NCBI RefSeq assembly: GCF_017571495.1
Contig: NZ_JAGETZ010000009.1
Location: 124,001 to 188,000, forward strand
Reading direction: 5' to 3'
Length of the DNA: 64,000 nucleotides
From: Hymenobacter negativus
GTDB taxonomy: Bacteria > Bacteroidota > Bacteroidia > Cytophagales > Hymenobacteraceae
Position numbers and translations under genes: made by a program. Positions within the stretch are counted from its first letter, which is position 1; the number at the start of each line of letters is the position of its first letter. Below the pieces are notes generated by a model. That model was given only the letters and a program-made list of their open reading frames with translations, ran no database searches and was not told the DNA's origin. Shown here piece after piece: positions 8,572 through 17,751 of the stretch.

Positions 8572-10386
8572 ATGAATACCCCCATTTTAGTAGCCGGTGG
8601 CACCGGCAACCTCGGCGGCCGCATTATCACGGCGCTGCTCAAGCGCGGTGCGGCCGTCCGAGCCATTGTCCGGGCCGAAACGGACGAGGCCAAAGTAGCT
8701 GAGCTGGCCAAACAAGGCGTTGATATTCGGCGCGTGGATATGGCCGATGTGGCCGCCCTCACCCAGGCCTGCCAAGGCGTGGCGTGTGTGGTATCGGCCG
8801 TGGCGGGCCTGCGCGACGTAATTGTGGACGGCCAAGCTGCGCTACTGGCGGCGGCCGTGGCGGCTGGCGTGCCCCGCTTCATCCCTTCCGATTTTTCCAG
8901 CGACTACACCCAGCAGGCGGCCGGCGAAAACCGCAACTTCGACCTGCGGCGCGAGTTCCGGGAGCAGCTCGACCAGGCGCCTATCCGAGCCACGTCTATC
9001 CTCAACGGCGCTTTTGCCGAGCTGCTGACCTACAACATTCCGCTGCTCGATTTCAAGCAGCACCAAGTCAGCTACTGGGAAGATGCCAATTGGCGCATCG
9101 ACTTTACCACCATGGACGATACGGCCGCCTTCACCGCCGCTGCCGCCCTGGATAACACCACGCCCCACTTTTTGCGCATTGCCAGCTTCCAGCCCAGCCC
9201 CACCGAGCTGGTCGCTGCGGCCGAATCAGCTGGCAAAGGCCATTTCGACTTGATGCGCCTGGGTTCGCGGGCTGACCTGGCCACTGCCATCCAGCATGCC
9301 CGCGCGGCCAACCCGGCCGGCGAGCAGCAACTCTACGCCAACTGGCAGCAGATGCAGTACATATTAAGCATGTTCAGCGTGCAGAACACGCCGCTCGACA
9401 ACCAGCGCTACCCAGACCTGGCCTGGACCAGCCTATCGGAGCTGCTGACCGGTCAGAAAGTGGACCTCAGAAACTCGGTTCCGCTGGATATGTATGCCGA
9501 TGAGGAGCTTATCAGGCACTTCCCCGGCTTTCACAATCAGTACGCTACCGTGAATGGGGTGCGGTTGCACTACGTGGAGGGCGGCAGCGGCGAACCCCTC
9601 ATCTGCCTGCCCGGCTGGCCCCAAACCTGGTTTTCCTACCATCCCATTGCTGCGCAGCTGTCCGAGCACTACCGCGTCATCATCGTGGATATCCGGGGCA
9701 TGGGCAGCTCCGACAAACCCGAATCGGGCTACGATAAGAAGACCATGGCTCAGGATATCTACGCGTTGATGCAGCACCTGGGCCTGTCCAAAGCGTCGCT
9801 GCTGGGGCACGACATTGGTGGCATGGTAGCCGCCAGCTTTGCCTTCAACTACCCCGAGGCCACCACAAAGCTCATCCTGGCCGACGGCGGGCACCCCAGC
9901 GACGGCATGCGCTACATGTCGCTGCTGCCCGCCCCCGGCGCCTTTGCCGGCAAGATGGACGGCCACCAGCCCTACGTGTGGTGGATGGCTTTCAACCAAG
10001 TGAAGGGCCTGCCCGAAAAGCTCCTCGAAGGCCGTTTCCAGTACCTGCTCGACTACCTGTTTGCCTACGTGATGCTGGACGACAGCCGCATGTCGGCCTT
10101 CGACCGCGCCGTGTATGCCGCCGCCTACAACGATGCCAACAGTATCCGGGCCGCCAACGCCTGGTACCAGACCTTCGAGCAGGACATTGCCGATGCCCGA
10201 ACGTATGCGCCGCTCACCATGCCGGTGCTGGGCATCGGCAGCTATGTGTCCTTCGAAAACATGAAGATGAGCCTAGCCGCTATGGCACCCACTGCGCAGA
10301 TTATTGGCATCCTGGACAGCGGGCATTACATGTTCGAGGAAAAGCCCGACCAGGTACTGGCCGCCGTGCTGGACTTTCTGGGGTAG
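8572..10386 (+). CDS. Fusion: NmrA-like NAD(P)-binding reductase + alpha/beta hydrolase
   Basis: A 604-residue two-domain enzyme in one uninterrupted frame. Residues ~1-300 form an NmrA/isoflavone-reductase-like Rossmann domain: PILVAGGTGNLGGRIITALL carries the dinucleotide-binding GGTGxxG, and the domain continues with RFIPSDFSSDY. Residues ~320-604 form an alpha/beta hydrolase of the epoxide hydrolase / haloalkane dehalogenase type. It has CLPGWPQTWFSY near the oxyanion hole, the nucleophile elbow GHDIGG with Asp, and the late His in DSGHYMF. Each half resembles free-standing enzymes. The combination suggests reduction and hydrolysis of the same substrate, which is inference. No signal peptide is present. 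Confidence 0.85.
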   Translation: MNTPILVAGGTGNLGGRIITALLKRGAAVRAIVRAETDEAKVAELAKQGVDIRRVDMADVAALTQACQGVACVVSAVAGLRDVIVDGQAALLAAAVAAGVPRFIPSDFSSDYTQQAAGENRNFDLRREFREQLDQAPIRATSILNGAFAELLTYNIPLLDFKQHQVSYWEDANWRIDFTTMDDTAAFTAAAALDNTTPHFLRIASFQPSPTELVAAAESAGKGHFDLMRLGSRADLATAIQHARAANPAGEQQLYANWQQMQYILSMFSVQNTPLDNQRYPDLAWTSLSELLTGQKVDLRNSVPLDMYADEELIRHFPGFHNQYATVNGVRLHYVEGGSGEPLICLPGWPQTWFSYHPIAAQLSEHYRVIIVDIRGMGSSDKPESGYDKKTMAQDIYALMQHLGLSKASLLGHDIGGMVAASFAFNYPEATTKLILADGGHPSDGMRYMSLLPAPGAFAGKMDGHQPYVWWMAFNQVKGLPEKLLEGRFQYLLDYLFAYVMLDDSRMSAFDRAVYAAAYNDANSIRAANAWYQTFEQDIADARTYAPLTMPVLGIGSYVSFENMKMSLAAMAPTAQIIGILDSGHYMFEEKPDQVLAAVLDFLG

Positions 10387-10420
10387 CGAGTACGCGCCAA
10401 GCTTGGTAAATAAAGTAAAT

Positions 10421-10460
10421 AAAAAAGCCGGCTGCGAATACTCGCAGCCGGCTTTTTTAT
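10421..10460. terminator. Bidirectional terminator
   Basis: The stem AAAAGCCGGCTGCGA / TCGCAGCCGGCTTTT is flanked by A- and T-runs. It lies between the convergent fusion enzyme and susD-like genes. Confidence 0.9.
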
Positions 10461-10480
10461 TTCTGAAATAACAGTCAACC

Positions 10481-12094
10481 CTAATAGCCCGGGTTTTGGG
10501 GTACCTTCCAGGTCTGCGCATCGTTCAGCGAAATGGGCAGTAGCGGGAACGGATTGACCGACGACTCAGTAGCAACGTGCGACTGGGCCCGCGCCCGGAC
10601 GGCAGCCGGCAGGACAGCCAGGTAGCGCCCCGTGCGAATCAAATCCCACAGCCGGAGTGACTCTTCGGCGAATTCAACCCGGCGCTCGTGCCAAATGGCG
10701 TTCAGCAGGGCTTGGCCCGACAGGCTGGCGGCCAGGTCGGGCAGCGTACCGGGGGGAGTATTGGCCGGCTCGTAGGTGAGCGAGCCGAGCGTGGTACCCG
10801 GTGGGCGGGTCGACAGGCGGGCGCGGGCGCGCACTTGGTTTACCAGGGCTATTGCTTCGGCGGACTTGTTGAGCTGGGCGGCGGCTTCAGCCTTCATCAG
10901 CAGGATGTCGGCGTAGCGCAGCTTGCGAATGTTCTGGGGGCCAGCCTCCGGGGAGGGCGGACGGATAATAGCGACCTTGCGGCTGAAGTAACCCGTCGCG
11001 TTCTCGTTGAGGTCAACGGGGTTGAGGATGCCCAGCACGATGTCGTTGTTTCTAATAATCGAGACTTCGCGGCGGGGGTCGTTGGCCTCAAACTCATCGA
11101 CCAAATTCTGGGTGGGGTTGTTAAATCCGTAGCCGAACGTTCGGCGGTTGTTCTGGAAAATATTGTTGGTTGTGCCTATCGAGATGGGGCCGTAGGTGTT
11201 GTTGTCCGTTCCAAACTGAATCTCGAATAATGACTCGCTGCTGTTTTCGCCGATGTCCTGATGGATAGCGGCATAGTTGGCCAGCAGGCTATACTGGTTG
11301 GAGGTGATGATGGTGCTCGTGAGGTCGTAGACCTCCTGCCAGGTGTGGTTGTTGCCGTTCACGGTGCCTAGCTGGTACATGATGGCGCGGGCCAGGTAGC
11401 CGTTGGCAGCGCCCTTGGTGGCGCGGCCCGCGTCAGCAGCAGCGTAACCGCTCTTTTCGGGCAGCATGGTGGCCGCAGCCCTCAGGTCTTTTTCGATGAA
11501 GGCATAAGTCTGGGCGATGGTAGCGCGGGACACGTTGGGCGCCTCGGTGGGGGTCACGCTCTTTTCAAACAACGGTACCCCGCCGAAACTCTTCACCAAG
11601 TTGAAGTAGAAATAAGCCCGCAGGAACAGCGCCTCACCCTTGAGGCGCGTTTTCAGGCCAGCATCGATGGTGCCGGCGTCGATGTTGTTAATCACCGTAT
11701 TGGCCCGGGCGATGCCCGTGAAGCTGTGTACCCACAGCGTGGTAACAGGTGGGCTGGAGGGTGGGATGGTCCAGCTTTTAAGCTCAATCAGGGACTGAAA
11801 GTCGCTGGGCCCACCGCCTCCTTTTTCAGCATCATCGGTCATCAAATCCCCGAACATCCATTCGTAGGTCTGGGCCACGTACTGACCATTGGGGTCGCCC
11901 CATTTAGGACCTTGGTCCCAGGCCGTCACGTCGTACACGGCGTTGACGGCCTGAATGGAGTTGATAGGGTCTCTGAAAAGGTTATCCTGGGTGGTAGTAC
12001 CAAGGGGCTCTTTTTCCAGAAAATCTTTGCAGCCTGGAGCCAGGGTGGTAATTAGCAGCAGGCCGAACAATACGGTGGCGCGGGTGGGTTTCAT
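10481..12094 (-). CDS. SusD/RagB-family outer-membrane nutrient-binding lipoprotein
   Basis: Surface lipoprotein that caps its SusC partner and binds the imported ligand. The 537 residues start MKPTRATVLFGLLL and have a lipobox (LAPGC) followed by KDFLEKEPLG, the usual SusD N-terminus. C-terminal family sequence includes LRYADILLMKAEA, ALLNAIWHERRVEFAEES and RLWDLIRTGRY. The ATG at 12094 is preferred to that at 12112 because it begins the signal peptide. It follows the SusC gene by 24 bases, so the two are likely cotranscribed. Confidence 0.95.
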   Translation of the reverse strand: MKPTRATVLFGLLLITTLAPGCKDFLEKEPLGTTTQDNLFRDPINSIQAVNAVYDVTAWDQGPKWGDPNGQYVAQTYEWMFGDLMTDDAEKGGGGPSDFQSLIELKSWTIPPSSPPVTTLWVHSFTGIARANTVINNIDAGTIDAGLKTRLKGEALFLRAYFYFNLVKSFGGVPLFEKSVTPTEAPNVSRATIAQTYAFIEKDLRAAATMLPEKSGYAAADAGRATKGAANGYLARAIMYQLGTVNGNNHTWQEVYDLTSTIITSNQYSLLANYAAIHQDIGENSSESLFEIQFGTDNNTYGPISIGTTNNIFQNNRRTFGYGFNNPTQNLVDEFEANDPRREVSIIRNNDIVLGILNPVDLNENATGYFSRKVAIIRPPSPEAGPQNIRKLRYADILLMKAEAAAQLNKSAEAIALVNQVRARARLSTRPPGTTLGSLTYEPANTPPGTLPDLAASLSGQALLNAIWHERRVEFAEESLRLWDLIRTGRYLAVLPAAVRARAQSHVATESSVNPFPLLPISLNDAQTWKVPQNPGY

Positions 12095-12118
12095 ATAGGG
12101 TAGGTAGGACATAGTTGA

Positions 12119-15100
12119 TTAAAACTGCACGTTGAAGCCTACGCGATAGGTGCGCGCCTGCGGATAGTTGCCGTAGTCCACGCCGTAAGCCAGGGGGTTG
12201 TTGTAAGAAGCAACCGTCGAAATTTCCGGGTCATAGCCCGTGTACTTGGTGATGGTGAACACGTTATCAACGGACACAAACACTCGTGCCCCACCCACCT
12301 GATAACGGCCCAGAAAGTCCTTGGGCAACGAGTAGCCCAGCTCCATGTTCCGAGCGCGCAGGTAGCTGGCATCCTCCACGTAGCGGCTGCTGAAACGGTC
12401 GTTGCCGTTGTTGTCAGTAGCCGTCACGCGGGGCTGGTCACTGTTGGGGTTGCTAGGAGTCCAGCGGTCCATGCGGCTCGCGTAGAAGTTGCTCCACACG
12501 CCCACCAAGTTGGAGGACTTGTTCAGGTTAAAGCCCGCGCCGTTCACGGCCTCAGCACCCTGCACCCCGTAGAGCAACACCTTGAAGTCGAAGCCTACAT
12601 AGCTCAGGTTCAGCGAGGCACCGTAGCTAAAGCTGGGCGTAGCACTGCCCAGGTACGTGTAGTCAGCGGTCGTAATCACACCGTCGCCGTTGGTATCCAG
12701 GTACTTCACGTCGCCCGGGCGGGCATCGGGCTGTATCATTACCCCGGAAGTGCTTTTATAAGCGTCAATTTCGCCCTGATTGTGGAACACACCCTGGGCC
12801 TGCAAGCCGTTGAAGTAAGCTACCTCGCGGCCTACGTCGGTGAGGGTGGTGTTGTTGATTTGCGTGAGCACATTGCCGGCGGCAATGGCGTTGCCGCCCC
12901 CCAGGCTAGTTACTACGTTGTTGATTTTAGTGAAGTTAAGCCCCAAATTATACTGGAGTTTGCCCACCGAGTTGCGGTAATTCAGCGCCAGCTCCAAGCC
13001 ACGGTTACGCAGGGAGCCTACGTTGGCGCTAGCAGGAGCTTGACCCACATAGTCGGGCACTGGCAGCAGGGCAATCATGTCCTGGGTGCGCCGCTCAAAA
13101 TAGTCGGCTGTAAACGTCAATTGACTGTTAAAGAGTTCGGCATCAATGCCTACATCAGTGGTGACGGCCGTTTCCCACTTCAGTAGCGGGTTGTTAAGCT
13201 GGGTAATGGCCAGGCCAGGAGCGGGCGTGTTATTGAACACGTAGGTCTGGTTGCCATTAGCTACTGAGGCATAGCCGTAGTTAGGCGCGGCATTCTGGTT
13301 GCCCACTTGGCCGTAGCTGGCCCGCAGTTTCAGCACTGACAGGTAGCTAACGCCCTTGAGAAAGTTCTCGTTGGAGATGTTCCAGGCCGCGCCCACCGAC
13401 GGGAAGTATCCTTTGCGCACGGGTCCCAGAAACTTCGAGGTTTGGTCCAACCGCAACGTACCCGTCACGAGGTAGCGGTCGCGGAAATTGAAGTTGGCCC
13501 GCCCAAAGTAAGAAGACAAGCTGCCGTCATACTGGTTGCTACGCACGACGTTGTTCGTGCTGCGCGAAGCCGATAGGTACTGTAACGAGGCATCGGCTGG
13601 TACGTCGTAGCCCGTGCTAGAAATACCGTTGCCATAGCCGCGCTGTGACTCCTGGCCTAGCGTAGCCGAAAAGGAAGTGTTGTTGGCGAAGGTCTTGGTG
13701 TAGTTGGCGTAGTTCGACCATACCCACGAAACGTTCTCGGTGCGCGTCTCGATGAGCGCACTCTGGGCTCGCTGGTCAGTTGGACCAATGTAGTACTGCG
13801 GCTGGAAAACTTTGGGATGGTTGTTAAAGTAATTGACGCCAAACGTGGAGCGGAACGTCAGTCCTTTGAACAGCGAAACATCCAAGTAACTGCTGCTGAA
13901 CAAGTTGTTGTTTGTGATTTTGTTGTATTTCTGCTCGTCGAGGTAGCGCGGTACGTTAGGTGCATTGCGCGTGATGATGTCGTCGCTGTAGGCTCCATCG
14001 GGACCGTAGGGGTCGAGGAGCGGGTTCTTTTGCAAGGCGTATTGTAGCACCAGGTAGGGCTGCGAGCCACCCTGGCCGTCGCCGCTGCCCGTTTGGTTGT
14101 TGTTGGTAAATGCAGCCGATACGCCCGCCTTGATGTGCTTGGTGAGCACTACGTCGTCATTCACCCGAATTACATACTTCTTGAAGCCCGAATTCTTGAC
14201 GATGCCGTCTTGCTGAAAATAGCTGCCGCTCACCAGGTAACGGTTTTGCTCGGTGCCGCCCGACGCCGACAGGCTGTAGTTGGTAATCAAACCCTTCTGA
14301 GTTACTAAATTTTGGTAATCAATGCCTTGGGCATTGGTATCAATGGCGTTTTGCAACTGAGGGCCATAGTCGGCGGGCAGTGATTGTCCAGCGTTGGTAA
14401 ATGCCTCCTTCACGAGCGTCGCGTATTGAGCGGCGTTGGCCAGGGGCAGCGTGCGCCGAATCTGCTGGAAGCCTGTGTAGCCCGACAGGTTGAACTGCGT
14501 AGCGCCCGCCTTGCCGTGTTTGGTGGTGATGAGCACCACGCCGTTGGCCCCGCGCGAGCCGTAAATGGCTGTAGCCGAAGCATCCTTTAAAATTTCGGTT
14601 GACTCGATGTCGGCGGGCAGTAAAAAGCCAATGTCGCTGGTCTGGATGCCGTCCACCACATAAAGCGGGTCGCTGTTGTTGATGGTGCCCACGCCCCGGA
14701 CCCGAATGCGGGTGCCCGAGCCGGGCTGGCCGCTGTTGGAAGTGACTTCCACACCGGCCGCGCGGCCTTGCAGGGCCTGCACGGGGTCGGAGGTAGCTAC
14801 CTGTGTTAATTGCGCGCTCGTCACCGACGCTACGGCACCGGTTAGGTCGCTTTTGCGGGAGGTACCGTAACCAATAACTACCACCTCGTTCAGCGCCTGA
14901 TTGTCTTCGGTCAGCGTGACGCTCAGGCTGGTGGTGGCACCAGTCACCGGCACCTCCTGGCGGGCGTAGCCCACGAAGCTGAACACCACCACACTGTTTT
15001 CGGGTGCCTGAATGGTAAAGCTGCCATCTGGGCCGGTCGTCGTGCCGATACTGGTTCCTTTCACAAGCACCGTCACCCCAGGCAGGCCCGTACCCTTGGC

Positions 15101-15541
15101 ATCAACTACGCGCCCGGTCACCGGCACAGCCTGCGGAGCAGTATCGGAGCTGCCGGAATCGTTTGCGGAAATAGGCTTTGCCGGAAGTCGCAACACGATA
15201 CGGTCGTGGTCTATCTCGTACTCAATTTTCGAGGGCGCAAATACCTCGTCGAGTACCGCTGCCAGCGGCTGATTTTGAGCCCGCACCGTCACTTTGCGGT
15301 CAGCTCGAATGAGCTGCTGGCTATACACAAAGCGAATATTGGCCTGCTTGGCCAGCTGGCTCAGAATAGACTTAATCGTTTGGCCTTCTACCTGTACCGT
15401 CACGGTACGCTCCAGTACCGTTTGCGTAGGGCGGCCATGAGCCAGCGCCGGGCTCACTTGCAGGCATACTACCAGGGTTGGTAGCAAAAGGCGCCGGAGC
15501 ACTGGTCGGAAAGGAGAGAAAACTTGTACCTGATTTTCCAT
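12119..15541 (-). CDS. SusC/RagA-family TonB-dependent transporter with STN domain
   Basis: Outer-membrane TonB-dependent importer of 1140 residues. After the signal peptide comes an STN (FecA-like signalling) domain, ~55-120 (VTVQVEGQTIKSILSQLAKQ). A carboxypeptidase-D-like beta sandwich follows at ~140-225 (VTGRVVDAKGTGLPGVTVLV), then the plug (EVVVIGYGTSRKSDLTGAVA; ASATAIYGSRGANGVVLITT). A ~850-residue barrel ends in YRVGFNVQF with terminal Phe. The STN domain marks a regulated transporter that signals to a FecR protein, and fecR and sigma genes lie just upstream. Start at 15541 (MENQVQVFSPF) is preferred to 15592. The substrate is unknown. Confidence 0.95.
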   Translation of the reverse strand: MENQVQVFSPFRPVLRRLLLPTLVVCLQVSPALAHGRPTQTVLERTVTVQVEGQTIKSILSQLAKQANIRFVYSQQLIRADRKVTVRAQNQPLAAVLDEVFAPSKIEYEIDHDRIVLRLPAKPISANDSGSSDTAPQAVPVTGRVVDAKGTGLPGVTVLVKGTSIGTTTGPDGSFTIQAPENSVVVFSFVGYARQEVPVTGATTSLSVTLTEDNQALNEVVVIGYGTSRKSDLTGAVASVTSAQLTQVATSDPVQALQGRAAGVEVTSNSGQPGSGTRIRVRGVGTINNSDPLYVVDGIQTSDIGFLLPADIESTEILKDASATAIYGSRGANGVVLITTKHGKAGATQFNLSGYTGFQQIRRTLPLANAAQYATLVKEAFTNAGQSLPADYGPQLQNAIDTNAQGIDYQNLVTQKGLITNYSLSASGGTEQNRYLVSGSYFQQDGIVKNSGFKKYVIRVNDDVVLTKHIKAGVSAAFTNNNQTGSGDGQGGSQPYLVLQYALQKNPLLDPYGPDGAYSDDIITRNAPNVPRYLDEQKYNKITNNNLFSSSYLDVSLFKGLTFRSTFGVNYFNNHPKVFQPQYYIGPTDQRAQSALIETRTENVSWVWSNYANYTKTFANNTSFSATLGQESQRGYGNGISSTGYDVPADASLQYLSASRSTNNVVRSNQYDGSLSSYFGRANFNFRDRYLVTGTLRLDQTSKFLGPVRKGYFPSVGAAWNISNENFLKGVSYLSVLKLRASYGQVGNQNAAPNYGYASVANGNQTYVFNNTPAPGLAITQLNNPLLKWETAVTTDVGIDAELFNSQLTFTADYFERRTQDMIALLPVPDYVGQAPASANVGSLRNRGLELALNYRNSVGKLQYNLGLNFTKINNVVTSLGGGNAIAAGNVLTQINNTTLTDVGREVAYFNGLQAQGVFHNQGEIDAYKSTSGVMIQPDARPGDVKYLDTNGDGVITTADYTYLGSATPSFSYGASLNLSYVGFDFKVLLYGVQGAEAVNGAGFNLNKSSNLVGVWSNFYASRMDRWTPSNPNSDQPRVTATDNNGNDRFSSRYVEDASYLRARNMELGYSLPKDFLGRYQVGGARVFVSVDNVFTITKYTGYDPEISTVASYNNPLAYGVDYGNYPQARTYRVGFNVQF

Positions 15542-15578
15542 AGGTAAGGGTGGGATATGATGAAAATGAGTAGCCGTT

Positions 15579-15598
15579 CTGCATTTTTGCAAATGCAG
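15579..15598. promoter_or_regulatory. Palindrome upstream of the SusC gene
   Basis: The arms CTGCATTT / AAATGCAG are perfect over 8 bases with a 4-base spacer, about 38 bases upstream of the chosen SusC start. It could be an operator or a leader hairpin. No binding protein can be named. Confidence 0.35.
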
Positions 15599-15673
15599 TT
15601 AGTGGTTTCAAAACCAGTTATTTCGATTTCCGGCTTCTGAAAAAGCCAGTCGCTTGCCTTGGCAAAGCGCCGC

Positions 15674-16828
15674 TTAGTTGCGCGGCTGGGTCGGGGCGGC
15701 TTCGCAGCCGTTACTATGAATAGTAATCTGGGTATCGGTCAGCGTGTAGTAAGCCCCCAGTGATTTACACAACAGGCCCAACTTCTCAAACAACGCCTCA
15801 TCGTAGAAGGTGATGGTGACCGTGCAGCCAGCTAGCTTCTGCTTGTCGTACAGAATGGCCACGCCGTAAGCCTTTTCCAAAGCCGCGAGTACTTCGGTCA
15901 CGGGCCGTTCCTCAAAATCGAAAGCCTGCGGCACCAGCACGGCCGGCTTGTCCACCAGCTCTTTCTTCAGTTGATGGCTGGCCACTGAGTACACCACTTG
16001 CTGGTTGGGCAGGAGCAGTACGCCGGCCTTGGACGGGTGCGTCGGGGTAGCGTCAAGCTGGGCATCTTGCCGGGGCTGCACCGATACTTTGCCCTCGCGC
16101 ACGGCCACCAGGGCCTGCGCGCCGCCAGCATAGGCTTTCACGTCGAAACTGGTGCCCAGCACGGTAGTTACTACTTGGCTAGTAAACACCAGGAAGGGCC
16201 GCGCCGGGTTTTTATGCACCTGAAAAAATGCCTCACCTTCTAGGTATACCTCGCGCCTGGGGCCGGCCAGGGCCGTGCTATAGCGCAAGGTGCTACCCGA
16301 TTGCAGCGTGACGCGGCTGGCATCGGGCAGCTGGAACACCTGCGCCCGGCCGGTGGTGTTGTGGTGGCGCATCCAGCCATCCACTGGGGTAGCGGCAACT
16401 GGGATTGGGGCAGCCTGCCAATGCCGAACGAAGGGCACCAACCCACTCAGCCCCAAGACGAATAGCCCGACGGCCGCCCAGCGCAGTTGCGGCCTGTGCC
16501 AGAAGTCCGAGACCAGTTGTCGCTCGCGCGGCGCAGTTTTGGGCTTGGTTGGAGCTAGCCGCAGCCGCTGCCAGATGGCGGCTTCCACCTGCTGCTGGTC
16601 CTGGCTGGGCAGCAGGCGCAGGTCCGTTTCGTGCAGCTGGTTATACCACTGCGTCACTTGGGCCTTTTCGGCAGGCGTGCAGCGGCCATCGAGGTAGCGC
16701 TGGAGCAGCAAGTAGAATTCGGCTTCCGTCACGGTGGGCAAGAGGTTGGATGGGCTTCTACCTAACAAGTCAGCTAACTTGCCATTACCCCTAACCTCAT
16801 CACCCACTTTTTTATAAAAAATGAGCAT
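15674..16828 (-). CDS. FecR-family anti-sigma factor
   Basis: Inner-membrane regulator that holds an ECF sigma factor and receives the signal from the STN domain of the SusC receptor. The protein is up to 384 residues. A cytoplasmic N-terminal domain (EAEFYLLLQRYLDGRCTPAE) is followed by one membrane helix near 125-145 (RWAAVGLFVLGLSGLVPFV). The periplasmic FecR domain (VYLEGEAFFQVHKNPARPF, GTSFDVKAY) and a C-terminal STN-like domain (FDFEERPVTEVLAALEKAYG) complete it. The start is uncertain: the ATG at 16828 gives an atypical 32-residue extension, and a GTG at 16732 would begin TEAEFYLLL as in relatives. Confidence 0.93.
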   Translation of the reverse strand: MLIFYKKVGDEVRGNGKLADLLGRSPSNLLPTVTEAEFYLLLQRYLDGRCTPAEKAQVTQWYNQLHETDLRLLPSQDQQQVEAAIWQRLRLAPTKPKTAPRERQLVSDFWHRPQLRWAAVGLFVLGLSGLVPFVRHWQAAPIPVAATPVDGWMRHHNTTGRAQVFQLPDASRVTLQSGSTLRYSTALAGPRREVYLEGEAFFQVHKNPARPFLVFTSQVVTTVLGTSFDVKAYAGGAQALVAVREGKVSVQPRQDAQLDATPTHPSKAGVLLLPNQQVVYSVASHQLKKELVDKPAVLVPQAFDFEERPVTEVLAALEKAYGVAILYDKQKLAGCTVTITFYDEALFEKLGLLCKSLGAYYTLTDTQITIHSNGCEAAPTQPRN

Positions 16829-16880
16829 TCCAATCAGGAAAGCTCATGTAATCAGTTGCTTATTTGGGGAACATATAAAG

Positions 16881-17477
16881 TTAAAAATGCCAGAAAACGG
16901 CTAATGCTACTGCCAAAAAATCGCGCAGGTAGATGCGCAACAGCTTCAGCGATTTGGTAAGGTGATATTCTACCGCTTTTTCGGATAAATGGACACGCCC
17001 TGAAATTTCGGCCACCGAATATTGCTCCAGTCGGCTCAGCTGAAATATTTCGCGCGTTTTAGCCGGTAGCCTTTGCACGCTGGCTCGCAGCGCGGCGCTC
17101 AGCTCGTTGAGGGCCAGCGCGTTTTCGGTAGTGCTATCGGCCTCCGAAGTATGCAGGCGGCGGTACAACTCATAACCTGACCGGACCTGCTGCATCTTGA
17201 TATAGTTGATGATGCGATACCGCAGTGCCGAAAACAGGTATTGCTCCAGCTGCTGAATCTCGTGATTTGCGCGGCGGTTCCAGAGGTTTTCAAATAAGTC
17301 CTGCACGAGTTCTTCGGCCGTTTCGCGGCTCTTCAACTTCTGATAAGCCAGCGTAAAAAGTCGATAGCAATAGCGTTGGTAGATTTCTGCGAAGCTACCC
17401 TCATCATCGGAGTACAGCGCGGTAAGCAGGTCCGCATCCGACAAGGACGCATAATTGCTGGAAGATTGGGAGAACAC
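16881..17477 (-). CDS. RNA polymerase ECF sigma factor (Bacteroidota type)
   Basis: A 198-residue sigma-70 of the ECF group, expected to drive the FecR/SusC/SusD genes downstream. Region 2 is visible (EIYQRYCYRLFTLAYQKLKS, ELVQDLFENLWNRR), as is region 4 (LPAKTREIFQLSRLEQYSVA, then EISGRVHLSEKAVEYHLTKS). It ends with a hydrophobic tail. The order sigma, fecR, susC, susD on one strand is the classic cell-surface signalling layout. Confidence 0.95.
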   Translation of the reverse strand: MFSQSSSNYASLSDADLLTALYSDDEGSFAEIYQRYCYRLFTLAYQKLKSRETAEELVQDLFENLWNRRANHEIQQLEQYLFSALRYRIINYIKMQQVRSGYELYRRLHTSEADSTTENALALNELSAALRASVQRLPAKTREIFQLSRLEQYSVAEISGRVHLSEKAVEYHLTKSLKLLRIYLRDFLAVALAVFWHF

Positions 17478-17685
17478 AAACAGGACGCGTAGAGATGGGA
17501 ATAATGGCTAATGTACAAAGCAATAGCAGACTTTAACAAATACTTAACGCTCTGATTTCTATCTCAAAATTGCGGGAATTAAACTATACAGTATTGCTTT
17601 TGTGATACGACCAAAAATGTACCTAATAGCTCGTTCCCCGTTCGCCCATCGCCACCCCAACCAGCCTCAGTCCGTATGACTCCCA

Positions 17686-17727
17686 GTAAACAAACAAGGG
17701 GCCCAAACCTAAGTTAGGGCCCCTTGT
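17686..17727 (-). terminator. Terminator of the 3-hydroxyacyl-CoA dehydrogenase gene
   Basis: The stem ACAAGGGGCCC / GGGCCCCTTGT lies just beyond the stop at 17752 and has a T-rich tail when read on the minus strand. The rest of the 17478-17685 gap holds no gene I can support. Confidence 0.75.
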
Positions 17728-17751
17728 GCCGTTCCAGATAAAGGTATGGGC

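Noticed and set aside
10481..17477. Polysaccharide utilisation locus
   Set aside because: SusC/SusD are present but no glycoside hydrolase, lyase or esterase is linked, so the substrate class is left open.
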